Positions 53,089 to 62,120 of a DNA stretch of 64,000 nt are shown here, in pieces. Below the pieces are notes generated by a model. It worked only from the letters and a program-made list of their open reading frames with translations, was not told the origin of the DNA and did no database searches. Within the stretch, counting starts at the first letter, position 1. Each line of letters opens with the position of its first letter. The position numbers and the translations under genes were made by a program. This DNA is from Bacteroidales bacterium (GTDB taxonomy: Bacteria > Bacteroidota > Bacteroidia > Bacteroidales > UBA4417). The DNA is taken from positions 19,418 to 83,417 of the forward strand of contig JAURYB010000139.1 of assembly GCA_030654075.1 (NCBI GenBank), given 5' to 3'.

Positions 53089-54066
53089 TCAGTTAAAAAA
53101 TGCGTTTACAAAATTAACAATCTTAACACCTGCAAGTTCAAGACTACTGCGGTTATTTTCAATAAATTTATCAATTTCTTCTTCTTTATGCAATATTCCG
53201 GTCATGCTCCTCAATACTTGTGATAATGAGCTCTTCACGGTTTCATCAGGTAAGCTAATTTGAATAAATTTTCCATTTTCAACTTTTATATTAATTGGTA
53301 AAAACCCAGTGAGCATAGGAATATTTACCTGGAACTGATAGGCCGGCGAATAGCCAAAATTCCATTGCCATGTTTTATACTTTGTTTCTGAAAGCTCGTT
53401 AATGGCAATTAATTCATCAGGCCGTATTTTATATGAGTTACTTCCGGGATAAAAATCAATCAGCCAGTTAACAAATCTTTCTGCAAATTGATTAATATCA
53501 ATGGTTTTGGATAGGAGTGGAGCTATGTTGCCTACATTACTTCGTACTGATGCCATTGCCTTTCCCTGGTATTCTTTTTCCGGGGTCAGGCAATTTTGAA
53601 GCTTGTCAATATCCGTATTAAAAAGTATAGTTCCATGGTGAAGAACTCTGTCATGAAATATATGTTCGGCATGTCCCGAAAATTTAAGGTCACCGGCGAA
53701 AATACTATTACGTTTATTGGTATTTGCTTCAATGCCAAGGCTTTGCATGAAGTTTACTATTATTGAAGTAAACCGCTTAAAGTCAACCTGGTTTCTTTTA
53801 TCTGTTTTTTGAATAAACGTGAAATTAACGTTCCCTGCATCATGGTAAACGGCACCACCACCACTGATTCGCCTGATAACGGGTATGTTATGTGCCCGAA
53901 CATATGGATAATTAATTTCAGCAAACGCGTTCTGGTGTTTCCCGATAATTACTGATCGCTCATTAATCCAGATCATGCACATGTCCTCAACTGCGTTCTT
54001 TACAAAATATTCCTCGGCAGCGATGTTCAGGTAAGCATCGGTAAACAACCTGTAAAATATCAGCAT
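53089..54066 (-). CDS. lplA: Lipoate-protein ligase (LplA-like)
   Basis: The 325-aa protein has the ligase marks RRISGGGAVYHDAGNVNFTF and GDLKFSGHAEHIFHDRVLHHGTIL, including the lysine region of the active site, and a C-terminal accessory domain. It activates lipoate with ATP and attaches it to the E2 subunits of keto-acid dehydrogenases in the cytoplasm. Divergent from the GreA-like gene at 54199. Family length (about 330 aa) fits. Confidence 0.92.
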   Translation of the reverse strand: MLIFYRLFTDAYLNIAAEEYFVKNAVEDMCMIWINERSVIIGKHQNAFAEINYPYVRAHNIPVIRRISGGGAVYHDAGNVNFTFIQKTDKRNQVDFKRFTSIIVNFMQSLGIEANTNKRNSIFAGDLKFSGHAEHIFHDRVLHHGTILFNTDIDKLQNCLTPEKEYQGKAMASVRSNVGNIAPLLSKTIDINQFAERFVNWLIDFYPGSNSYKIRPDELIAINELSETKYKTWQWNFGYSPAYQFQVNIPMLTGFLPINIKVENGKFIQISLPDETVKSSLSQVLRSMTGILHKEEEIDKFIENNRSSLELAGVKIVNFVNAFFN

Positions 54067-54198
54067 AATTGATTTAATGTAATGCAGTATTATTTTTCAA
54101 AAATCCTGATGGATTTATGTCCTGCAAATATAACAGATGTGAAAAGAATTATCTTTACATTGTTAAAACATTCATTTACCAGGTTCAAATTTGGGACT

Positions 54199-54654
54199 AT
54201 GTCGCTTAATATCAAAGTAAAAGAGCAGTTGCTTGCCAGGTGTATTGAAATTAAAGAGGAATCAGAAGCGAATACCCTTGCTGCTATGAACGATGCTCAG
54301 CAAAGTGCGAATGAGTATGGGGCACCAAGGGACAGGTATGATTCGTTCCGTGCTCAGATGATGCGAAAACGTGACATGTTAGCTCAGCAACTATCTGCTG
54401 TAGAGGAAGAAATACGTTTTTTGCGTCAAATAAAACCTACAAATAAATCAACTAAAGTTGAAGCCGGAGCCCTGGTTGAGCTGAATTCACAAACGCTTTA
54501 TATTTTATCGGGTATCGGGAAACTGGTTATTGACGATGAAACATTTTATGTTGTTTCACCCGTTGTTCCTTTGGTTACTGCAATGAAAGATCTGAAAAAA
54601 GGCGATTCGTTCACTTTCAGGGGTACGGCTATGAAAATTCTGGAAATTTGTTAG
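54199..54654 (+). CDS. GreA/GreB C-terminal-like protein
   Basis: The ATG at 54199 (MSLNIKVKEQ) begins a protein of 151 residues with a coiled-coil N-terminal half (CIEIKEESEANTLAAMNDAQ, AQQLSAVEEEIRF) and a C-terminal globular part (EAGALVELNSQTLYILSG, GKLVIDDETFYVVSPVVPL, GDSFTFRGTAMKILEI). This is like the GreA fold that enters the secondary channel of RNA polymerase. Members in Bacteroidota are sometimes misnamed. The frame extends 39 codons upstream but without support. Confidence 0.72.
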   Translation: MSLNIKVKEQLLARCIEIKEESEANTLAAMNDAQQSANEYGAPRDRYDSFRAQMMRKRDMLAQQLSAVEEEIRFLRQIKPTNKSTKVEAGALVELNSQTLYILSGIGKLVIDDETFYVVSPVVPLVTAMKDLKKGDSFTFRGTAMKILEIC

Positions 54655-54765
54655 GGATTAAAGAGTTAATAGTTAATCGAAAATAGTTAATGGTTCCTGA
54701 ATTCCAAATGACCAACAACGATTAATCCATAACGAATAACGAATAACAATTAACCATTAACCAAA

Positions 54766-55500
54766 CTACACCGAGAAATCAAAATTATCCTTCTTCGTTT
54801 TAGTATAAACTTCACGGCTGAAAATATAAAGCCTTGCAGGTTTATGAGCTACCCCGACCTGCTTTTCGTTTAAAGGTATCAGGTACTTCATGCTCAGTAT
54901 CTTCTTCCTGAAGTTGCGCTTATCGAAAGTGGTGCCCAGGATTACTTCATAAAGCTTCTGCATTTGCGAAAGGGTGAATTTCTCGGGTAATAACTCAAAA
55001 CCAATAGGCTTATTAAGTAATTCGCTTCGTAGATGTTCAAGAGCACTTCTGAGAATATCCATGTGGTCCATTACAAGGTCGTGTACTTCGTGAACCGGAT
55101 ACCAGCGGGCGTTATCACTTAATATTAATTCAGGACTACGTTGTTCCGTGATATTGATAAGGGAGTAATATGCTATTGTAACTACATGTTCTTCAGGATG
55201 ATCTATCTGTCGTAGCCATTCCAGGTCACGCGGTTTTCTTTTCAAACGGTCGGGTGATCCAAAACTCTTTAATTGATTAAGGTAAATATTTCCTAAACCC
55301 GTGTTCTCTTTCAGAACCCGCCATGCGGAAGTATCCAGGTCCTCATCAAGCCTCATTAAATCACCAGGGAATTTAAGGTCAGCGTATATGGTTCCGTCAA
55401 TGGTCATATTTCTTTCAATTAAAAGAACATTCAGATTGGTGAAATCAAACCCGAAAACCACACAATCGACCGAAACATTTGGAATTAAACCTTCCTGCAT
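54766..55500 (-). CDS. NrtR-like Nudix-domain transcriptional regulator
   Basis: The 244-aa protein has a Nudix domain with a degenerate box (KFPGDLMRLDEDLDTSAWRV and then LKENTGL; the core REUXEE has become RVLKEN), followed by a winged-helix tail (FTLSQMQKLYEVILGTTFDKRNFRKKILSMKYLI). This is the layout of NrtR-type regulators of NAD or sugar metabolism, in which the Nudix domain senses a ligand. It is probably a repressor, not a hydrolase. Target genes are not visible. Confidence 0.85.
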   Translation of the reverse strand: MQEGLIPNVSVDCVVFGFDFTNLNVLLIERNMTIDGTIYADLKFPGDLMRLDEDLDTSAWRVLKENTGLGNIYLNQLKSFGSPDRLKRKPRDLEWLRQIDHPEEHVVTIAYYSLINITEQRSPELILSDNARWYPVHEVHDLVMDHMDILRSALEHLRSELLNKPIGFELLPEKFTLSQMQKLYEVILGTTFDKRNFRKKILSMKYLIPLNEKQVGVAHKPARLYIFSREVYTKTKKDNFDFSV

Positions 55501-55870
55501 ACATTATAATTAAATTGTTATTGTAGTAAAGGCGTGATCTTTAAAACAGCTATAAAATTAAACGAATTTCGTTATAAAATTCAGTTACGCGCAGAAAGAA
55601 AAAAAAATACTGCTTTCCAGGTAATTTGCGATAAAATGACTGAATAATTCTGAAGAAAAATCTGATTCTTAAACTTAACTTCTTTGGTTTAATAAATTAA
55701 GGAACCCTTTAGAAATCATATATCTGTTACTAAAATAAGTCCGTTGTTCCAATTCCAATAAATAGAGGAAAAGTTGCATTTCAGATTTTGTATTTTATTG
55801 AAAGGAAAAAACAAAAAAAGGCTGTCCTTGTCTGGACAACCTGTTTTTATATACCTGACTCTGGAAGAGC
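55501..55870. other. Non-coding gap between the NrtR-like gene and rplS
   Basis: AT-rich with no supported gene. The rplS terminator lies at its right end (55813-55842), and the promoter of the NrtR-like gene should lie at its left end. Confidence 0.5.
55813..55842 (-). terminator. Terminator of rplS
   Basis: On the minus strand AGGTTGTCC, loop, GGACAGCCT form a 9-bp stem (one G-U) with TTTTTTT after it. Confidence 0.85.
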
Positions 55871-56227
55871 TTATTTACGTTTTTCTTTGATACGAGCTTT
55901 CTTACCTTTGAGATCACGAAGGTAGAAAATCCTGGCGCGGCGAACAGCGCCACGTTTGTTTATTTCTATTTTATCAATAAATGGTGAACATACCGGGATG
56001 ATTCTCTCAACACCAATTGTTCCCGAAACCTTGCGAATTGTGAATGTTTCAGTAGCTCCTTCGCCTGAACGCTGCAGAACAACACCTTGAAAAAGCTGTA
56101 TACGTTCTTTTTCACCTTCTTTGATTTTATAGTGAACTGTAATGGTATCACCAGCTTTAAATACCGGTAATTCATTCCTTAACACTAAAGTATCTTCAAC
56201 GTACTGAATTAACTCCTTCTTACTCAT
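55871..56227 (-). CDS. rplS: 50S ribosomal protein L19
   Basis: The 118-aa protein has the L19 marks [68 protein letters not shown]19 sits at the 30S-50S interface. It is a single transcription unit with its own promoter (about 56269-56300) and terminator. trmD, its usual neighbour in many bacteria, lies nearby at 57230 but is separated by the repeat-helix protein. Confidence 0.96.
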   Translation of the reverse strand: MSKKELIQYVEDTLVLRNELPVFKAGDTITVHYKIKEGEKERIQLFQGVVLQRSGEGATETFTIRKVSGTIGVERIIPVCSPFIDKIEINKRGAVRRARIFYLRDLKGKKARIKEKRK

Positions 56228-56268
56228 TAGTTTATGTATTAGATGTGCGTTTTCCTCAAAAATGAGTG

Positions 56269-56300
56269 CAAATTTACGCTAAAAATTTGATACAAAACAA
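56269..56300 (-). promoter_or_regulatory. Promoter of rplS
   Basis: A TAAATTTG -7 box (56269-56276) on the minus strand lies about 40 bp before the start; TTG lies 21 bases further upstream (56298-56300). Confidence 0.6.
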
Positions 56301-56525
56301 GTTTGTCCCGGTTTTTTTAACAATCAATTGTTGATAACCGTAAATTGCCATATTCATCGCAAAAGTATGAAATAAATTCCTATTTGCCTAACTTAAATGT
56401 TTATCACAAACACAGCTATAAAACATTGTTAGTTAATGTGTTATTTCAGCGACTGTCAGAATATCTGAAGTAGTAGCTAAAAACTTCGGAAGGTTGAAAT
56501 GGATAACTTCGATTTATAAAAAAAA

Positions 56526-56552
56526 ATCCCCAAGGTTGAAAACCAAGGGGAT
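56526..56552 (-). terminator. Terminator of the repeat-helix gene
   Basis: ATCCCC-AA-GGTT and AACC-AA-GGGGAT pair with an internal A-A mismatch, followed by TTTTTTT on the minus strand. Confidence 0.8.
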
Positions 56553-56593
56553 AAATCTGTATAGCAGAATCAGATTCCTGAAATCAGGAATGC

Positions 56594-57142
56594 TTATTCA
56601 GCTTTTCCTTTTTTTATTTCTTCAACTACAGTAGTTGTTTTATCTTCAACAACTTCAGCCGCTTTTTCTACTAAAGGTTCAGCTGCTTCAGATGGTAGCT
56701 CAACAACAGGTTCGATAACAGCAGCCTTGGGTTCATCTGCCGCGCTTCTGATTTTGGCTTCAAGTTTGTCGACAAGACCAGCTGCCTTATCATCTAATTT
56801 GCCAAGTGCGGCTTCAGCCTTGTCTTTCATGTTTTCGCCAAAATCAATAACTTTATCTGTTGCTTCCTGCGCGGCAACTTTTACATCATCAACAATGTCA
56901 TCGATTTTCTCAACTACATCTTTGGTGTATTCTTTTGCGGTTTCAACACCTTGAGCGGCTTTTTCTTTTAACTCGGTAGCTTTTGCTACAGTTACTTCTT
57001 TTAAATCCGCAGCTTTTTCTGCTGTTGCTTCTTTTATCTCAGAAGCCTTGGCTACGGTTGCGTCTTTTAACTCCGCCGCTTTGGCCGAAGTTACTTCTTT
57101 TGATGTGCCAAAAAGTTTTTTGAGTGAGTCTAATAATCCCAT
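56594..57142 (-). CDS. Repetitive helical protein (YtxH/LEA-like)
   Basis: The ATG at 57140-57142 (MGLLDSLKKLFG) is preferred; the longer frame upstream adds 13 codons. The body repeats 11-residue-like units (KAAELKDATVAKASEIKEA, TAEKAADLKEV) rich in A, K, E and T, with further Asp/Lys-rich segments later (KVIDFGENMKDKAEAALGKL). Such amphipathic LEA- or YtxH-like proteins act in stress protection. No catalytic site. It lies between trmD and rplS. Confidence 0.72.
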   Translation of the reverse strand: MGLLDSLKKLFGTSKEVTSAKAAELKDATVAKASEIKEATAEKAADLKEVTVAKATELKEKAAQGVETAKEYTKDVVEKIDDIVDDVKVAAQEATDKVIDFGENMKDKAEAALGKLDDKAAGLVDKLEAKIRSAADEPKAAVIEPVVELPSEAAEPLVEKAAEVVEDKTTTVVEEIKKGKAE

Positions 57143-57229
57143 AATATTGTTTTTAAGTGGTTTGAGTTGGCTAAAGTACAAAATATATACGCCTATTGCA
57201 AAAGATTTCCCTGATATGTATTGAGTAAA

Positions 57230-57916
57230 TTATGGCTTTGTATCCTGTAGCATATCCGGTCGGCGAGCCCTGGTACGCTCTACAGCCTTTTCGTACTGCC
57301 ATTTTTTAATTTCTCTTTCGTTCCCCGAAGTCAATACTTCCGGAACAATCCAATTGTTGTAATCTGCCGGCCTGGTGTAAACCGGTGGGGATAACAAATT
57401 ATCCTGGAACGAATCGGATAATGCTGAAGTTTCGTCACTCAATACTCCGGGCAACAACCGGATCACAGCGTCAGTTACCACAGCTGCGGCTAATTCTCCG
57501 CCGGTTAAAACATAATTCCCAATTGATATTTCGCTCGTAAAATAGTGTTCACGAAGCCGTTCGTCTATCCCTTTGTAATGACCACACATTATAATAATAT
57601 TGGTGCTCATCGATAATTTGTTTGCCAAAGGCTGATCGAAAAGCACCCCGTCAGGAGTCATGAAAATGATCTCGTCATATTTTCTCTCAGATTTCAATTG
57701 ATCAATACAACTGGCTATTGGTTGTATCATCATAACCATCCCGGCACCGCCGCCAAACGGATAGTCGTCAACTTTATGATGTTTGTTATCAGAATAATCC
57801 CGTAAGTTATGAATCTGAATTTCAGCCAGGCCTTTCGACTGTGCACGTTTTATCATCGAATGGCTGAATGCTCCATCGAACATTTCAGGAAAAATAGTTA
57901 TGATATCAATACGCAT
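57230..57916 (-). CDS. trmD: tRNA (guanine-37-N1)-methyltransferase
   Basis: The 228-aa protein has the SPOUT trefoil-knot marks of Trm[49 protein letters not shown] and [16 protein letters not shown]. It methylates G37 of tRNAs reading CNN codons, preventing frameshifts. The length is usual. The MITE-like element 2 begins 41 bp upstream of its start, so the insertion lies at or near its promoter. Confidence 0.96.
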   Translation of the reverse strand: MRIDIITIFPEMFDGAFSHSMIKRAQSKGLAEIQIHNLRDYSDNKHHKVDDYPFGGGAGMVMMIQPIASCIDQLKSERKYDEIIFMTPDGVLFDQPLANKLSMSTNIIIMCGHYKGIDERLREHYFTSEISIGNYVLTGGELAAAVVTDAVIRLLPGVLSDETSALSDSFQDNLLSPPVYTRPADYNNWIVPEVLTSGNEREIKKWQYEKAVERTRARRPDMLQDTKP

Positions 57917-57957
57917 AAGTGAACCCCGGAATTTTATGGTGCAAAATTACATTTTTT

Positions 57958-58141
57958 GTAACTAATCAGTCTTGTAAAAATGCTTTTTTGCCACAGATTA
58001 CACGAATTACGCAGATTTTAAACTGCTTTTAGCCGTTTTTCAATTAATTTCAATTAAAAATGATGAACAATTGTCTGTGAAATCTGCGCAATCGGTGGCA
58101 TATATTTGTTTTTCATTACTTTAGACAAACTGATTAGTTAC
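57958..58141. mobile_element. MITE-like element 2 (184 bp)
   Basis: The ends GTAACTAATCAGTCT and, reversed, GTAACTAATCAGTTT match those of element 1 (37194-37690). Inside, GCCACAGATTACAC near the left end and its inverse near the right end are shared too. It is a shorter, internally deleted relative. It lies just upstream of trmD. Confidence 0.7.
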
Positions 58142-58330
58142 CATTTTTTAAATGAGCATATTATGATTTCCAGAATTACTTAAAAACTGAATTATTTAAC
58201 TAATTTAATGTCAAGCGGATATTTCCTTAATTTTACTGGTTAAATAGCAACAAGAATTTTTATTCTTTTAATGTCTGTCAAACCCAATACCCTTATTGTT
58301 TGTTATGATTGGAATAAAATCTGAACATGT

Positions 58331-60004
58331 ATGAAGAAAACAATATTGATCCTGTTTTCATTTTTCTTCATCACCTCTTTATTTGCCCAGGAAGCCGGGT
58401 TTGCGACATATGTATTGCATTTTAAAGATAAAGGAGAAGTTAAAGCCGGATCATTAAATCCTTCGAATTATCTTACATCCAAAGCGGTTGAACGCCGGTT
58501 AAAACAGAAAATTTCTTTTGATCAGGCAGATATCCCTGTAAGCGATCAATATATAAAAGCTATTTCGAAAACCGGAGCACATATTCTGGCACGCTCGCGC
58601 TGGTTCAATACGGTCGTAATCGAAGCCAATTTCGATATGATAAATGAAATATCTGCGTTGCCTTATGTTTCAGAAATCCAAACTATTCCTAATAATGGTA
58701 AAAAACAATCTTCGTTCATAAAACCTGCTTTTAAGAACGAAACTGTAAATCCAAGGTTGCCTGAAATAACTAAAAATGCAGCAAGTGATTTGTACAATTA
58801 CGGAATCGCCTTTAACCAGATTAATCAGCTTAAAGGGCAGTATCTGCACAATATGGGATACAGCGGACAAGGAATGCTGATTGCCGTGATTGATGGCGGA
58901 TTTAATTCGGTTGATAAAATGCCTTGTTTTGACAGCCTTCGTGCAAATAATCAGATAAAAGGAACCCGCGATTTTGCACAACCCGGCAATAATGTGTATG
59001 CCACATCAATGGCTTCGCACGGTACAAGCGTACTGTCGTGCATGGGTGCAAATAGCAGTGGACAAATGATCGGCACTGCGCCAAAAGCTGATTACTGGCT
59101 TTTACGCTCCGAAGTTGTAGCAACCGAATCCATTATTGAAGAGTATTATTGGGTAAGCGCTGCCGAGTTTGCTGACAGTATCGGTGCAGATTTGATCAAT
59201 TCTTCACTTGGATATACCACATTTGACGATATAGCTACAAACCACACGTATGCCGACATGGATGGAAATACTACCATAGTGACAAAAGGAGCCGATAAAG
59301 CCGCCGAAAAAGGTATTCTGGTTGTTAACAGTGCCGGAAACTCTGGTGGTGGCGGATGGTGGTACATTAGCGCACCTGCAGATGGTGACAGTGTGTTTAC
59401 GATAGGAGCTGTAACTGCCATAGGTATCAGGTCAGATTTTAGTTCTGTAGGTCCAACTTCAGATGAACGAATAAAACCAACTGTTGCTGCCCAGGGTTCA
59501 AACACAGCAATTTACTATCTTAATAATCAGAATGTCCCTACTCTGGGTACTGGTAACGGAACTTCATTTTCATCACCGGTAATGTGTGGGATAACAGCCT
59601 GTCTGTGGCAGGCTTTCCCGGATTTGAATAATATGCAGATCATTGAGTTAATTAAAGCATCCGCAAACCAGGCAAATGAGCCTGATTCACTGTTAGGATG
59701 GGGAATTCCAGATTTTCTGGCGGCTACCAGTACACTTTTAATTCCAACAAAAGAAGACGCACTTGATGCATTTCCAAATCCTTTTGTCGGGACATTAACT
59801 CTTGTATTTCCGGTTTCAATTCAAGGGGAATTTAGCATTCAAATAATAAATTTACAGGGCAAAGTTGTTTATTCCCGTCAGCGCGACGAAGGCTCAATCC
59901 GCAGCATTCAAATTAACGACATTGGATATTTAGCATCGGGTATGTATTTAATAAAAGTTTCGGATCAATCTGTGATTTATTCAGGAAAGATCATCAAAAA
60001 GTGA
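58331..60004 (+). CDS. Subtilisin-like (S8) peptidase with T9SS-like sorting tail
   Basis: The 557-aa protein has a signal peptide (ILILFSFFFITSLFAQ), a pro-region, then the S8 triad: Asp in LIAVIDGGFNS, His in SHGTSVLSC, and Ser in GTSFSSPVMCGITACLWQA. The last 80 residues (FPNPFVGTLTLVFPVS, LASGMYLIKVSDQSV, SGKIIKK) fit a type IX secretion-type sorting domain. It should be exported to the surface or outside. A T9SS substrate supports a Bacteroidota origin. Confidence 0.92.
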   Translation: MKKTILILFSFFFITSLFAQEAGFATYVLHFKDKGEVKAGSLNPSNYLTSKAVERRLKQKISFDQADIPVSDQYIKAISKTGAHILARSRWFNTVVIEANFDMINEISALPYVSEIQTIPNNGKKQSSFIKPAFKNETVNPRLPEITKNAASDLYNYGIAFNQINQLKGQYLHNMGYSGQGMLIAVIDGGFNSVDKMPCFDSLRANNQIKGTRDFAQPGNNVYATSMASHGTSVLSCMGANSSGQMIGTAPKADYWLLRSEVVATESIIEEYYWVSAAEFADSIGADLINSSLGYTTFDDIATNHTYADMDGNTTIVTKGADKAAEKGILVVNSAGNSGGGGWWYISAPADGDSVFTIGAVTAIGIRSDFSSVGPTSDERIKPTVAAQGSNTAIYYLNNQNVPTLGTGNGTSFSSPVMCGITACLWQAFPDLNNMQIIELIKASANQANEPDSLLGWGIPDFLAATSTLLIPTKEDALDAFPNPFVGTLTLVFPVSIQGEFSIQIINLQGKVVYSRQRDEGSIRSIQINDIGYLASGMYLIKVSDQSVIYSGKIIKK

Positions 60005-61020
60005 TCAGTGATTTTTGCCATGGAACCGGTTCTCAATTTCAGACAAAGAGATCTCGATTCCAGGAAATAAGTTATTATCGATAAAAACGAATTTTCTCTT
60101 TGTCATTTTCCTGACAAAAAATCTGCGCAGTTTTTTCAGGAAAGAAAATGCCGATAAATTCATAAATTGACTTTTATGATTTTTCTGCCGGGTGACTTAA
60201 TTGGGCAAAATACTATTTCTATTCTTAGATATGCACTATTTCCGAATATTTAGTTTTAATATCAGATAAGTAATTTCCATTATAACTTATTTTAATACAA
60301 TTATTTATAGTGAAATAACGAAAAGTTAACTTCCTGAGAATTGAAAAAATGACAGACCATATCTATTTCCCAGTCAGATTTTTAAAATCAGAGGTTAAAG
60401 CAAAGAACCTTTTCAATTAAAATGCATTCTGGTAATTGGTTTCAAATAAAAAAACTAAAATTAAATCTTCTTAATACTGGTTTAAAGTAGGAGGGAAGTT
60501 TTAATATCCGGAGAGTACAGACCCGCTAATCCGGTTTACAATTATAACTCTATTAAAGATTACATAGGTAAATTACACATTCACAACTGTAAACATTTGA
60601 ATATTGACAAATGTGAATATATAATTAACAAATGTACACATGTGTATTGTAGCTGTGCAAACAACTTGTATTCAGCACTATTTACAATTGTAATTATCCA
60701 GACTCAATAAATGTATTTACAATTGTAGTTTACAACAAATATTACAGAATATATATAATTTTAAATACCTATATATCAATTTATTATAATAACTATATAT
60801 ACTATTACTTCAAGTTAATGGCTTCTTGAAAGTCATATTCTCAAATTTAAATAATTTAGTATTAATTACAGTATATCAATATGTTATGTCTACTACATAA
60901 ATTTTATATTTAAATGTAAACTATCAAATTAACAATTAGAATTTTATTCAACTTAACTGTAACAATATTGAATACTAAGTATTACATTTGTAGCTCTGTT
61001 TACATAAATCAAGTTTACAA
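60005..61020. other. 1-kb non-coding region with repeated TACA..TGTA sites
   Basis: A hairpin-like inverted repeat (TTTCCTGA..TCAGGAAA, about 60105-60146) may end the peptidase gene. Further right are several sites of the pattern TTTACAAnTGTAAA (60581, 60604, 60625, 60680 and 60715) and one at the XRE start. The remainder is AT-rich with no supported gene. Confidence 0.55.
60581..60742. promoter_or_regulatory. Cluster of TTTACAAnTGTAAA-type operator sites
   Basis: Five related sites in 160 bp: CACAACTGTAAAC, TTGACAAATGTGAA, TTAACAAATGTACA, TTTACAATTGTAATT and TTTACAATTGTAGTT. A further half-site overlaps the start codon of the XRE gene (TTTACAAATG, 61014-61023). Confidence 0.6.
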
Positions 61021-61587
61021 ATGAAAGACAGGATAACTCTACTTATCAAAGCAAAGAACCTGACAGCTGCCCAATTTGCAGATGAGATTGGTGTGCAGAA
61101 ATCAAGCATATCGCATATTCTTTCCGGCCGGAATAATGCCAGCCTCGATTTTATCCAAAAGATTCTTTTAACCTATCCCGAGGTGAATATGGATTGGCTT
61201 ATGTTTGGAAAAGGTCCAATATTTAAACATATAGAAACTGCTCTCAAATCCAGTAATGACGAAAGTTTGAACGCTGTTCCGACTGTCGATTTAACGAACG
61301 TGGATCTGTTTTCCGGACTTATGCCAGCAAAGAGCTCTGATTTTCGCAAGGAAATCGACTTGAGCGATGAAGAAAAATCTGAAGAAAATACGAATCAGGA
61401 GATAAAAGAAAATGGAATATCAGCTCCATTGTCAAAAAACATAGAGCAGGTTCCGACAGAATTTACGGTGAGCAAAAAGGAAAACGGATTAGTCAGTTCC
61501 AGGCACAGGGAAGCCGATACGAAGACACTATTGAAAATCGTAGAATTTTATTCGGACAATACTTACCGGGAATTCTTCCCTGAATAA
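61021..61587 (+). CDS. XRE-family HTH regulator
   Basis: The 188-aa protein has an XRE HTH (ITLLIKAKNLTAAQFADEI, VQKSSISHILSGRNNASLDF) followed by a linker rich in Asp, Glu and Ser and a C-terminal region ending near LKIVEFYSDNTYREFFPE. The linker suggests no catalytic domain. Several TACA..TGTA sites lie upstream, one overlapping its start, so autoregulation is likely. Its stop abuts the stop of ndk on the other strand. Confidence 0.83.
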   Translation: MKDRITLLIKAKNLTAAQFADEIGVQKSSISHILSGRNNASLDFIQKILLTYPEVNMDWLMFGKGPIFKHIETALKSSNDESLNAVPTVDLTNVDLFSGLMPAKSSDFRKEIDLSDEEKSEENTNQEIKENGISAPLSKNIEQVPTEFTVSKKENGLVSSRHREADTKTLLKIVEFYSDNTYREFFPE

Positions 61588-62007
61588 TTAGGGTCTGTCG
61601 AAATGTGAAAAGAAGAAGTTGGATTCGATAAGGGCATTTTCATCGCTATCGGAACCATGAACAGCATTACGTTCGATTGAAGTAGCAAAAAGCTTACGAA
61701 CTGTTCCATCAGCAGCTTCCGAAGGATTGGTTGAACCGATGAGTTTGCGGAAGTCTTCCACAGCATTTTCCTTTTCCAGAACAGCGGCAACAATAGGACC
61801 GGATGACATAAAAGCAACCAATCCGTTAAAGAAAGGTCTTGCACTATGTACGGCATAAAAAGCTTCTGCATCTTCCTTATGCAAATGAGTAAGCCTTAAC
61901 GCTTTGATTTTGAATCCGTTCTCACTAAATTTTTGAAGAATCAGACCCGTATAACCTGCTTCAAATGCATCAGGTTTGATCATTGTAAATGTTGTAGTTC
62001 CAGACAT
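61588..62007 (-). CDS. ndk: Nucleoside-diphosphate kinase
   Basis: The 139-aa protein has the NDK marks [12 protein letters not shown], the GSTNPSEA loop, and the active-site-type segment [12 protein letters not shown] with the catalytic His before GSD. It balances nucleoside triphosphates. It is convergent with the XRE gene with no spacing between the stops. Confidence 0.96.
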   Translation of the reverse strand: MSGTTTFTMIKPDAFEAGYTGLILQKFSENGFKIKALRLTHLHKEDAEAFYAVHSARPFFNGLVAFMSSGPIVAAVLEKENAVEDFRKLIGSTNPSEAADGTVRKLFATSIERNAVHGSDSDENALIESNFFFSHFDRP

Positions 62008-62120
62008 ATTGCTCTAAAATTGTATTCGCTACAAAGATAAGTTAATATTTATTAACGAGATCAACATAAAGGTTAAATTGGTAAATTTGCAAAAAATTAA
62101 ACGTACCTAATATACACATC

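Larger units (their letters stand above)
56228..56593. other. Non-coding gap with the rplS promoter and a terminator
   Basis: Holds the rplS promoter (TAAATTTG on the minus strand, 56269-56276, with CAAG 21 bases upstream on the minus strand) and the terminator of the repeat-helix gene at 56526-56552. Nothing else is seen. Confidence 0.55.
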
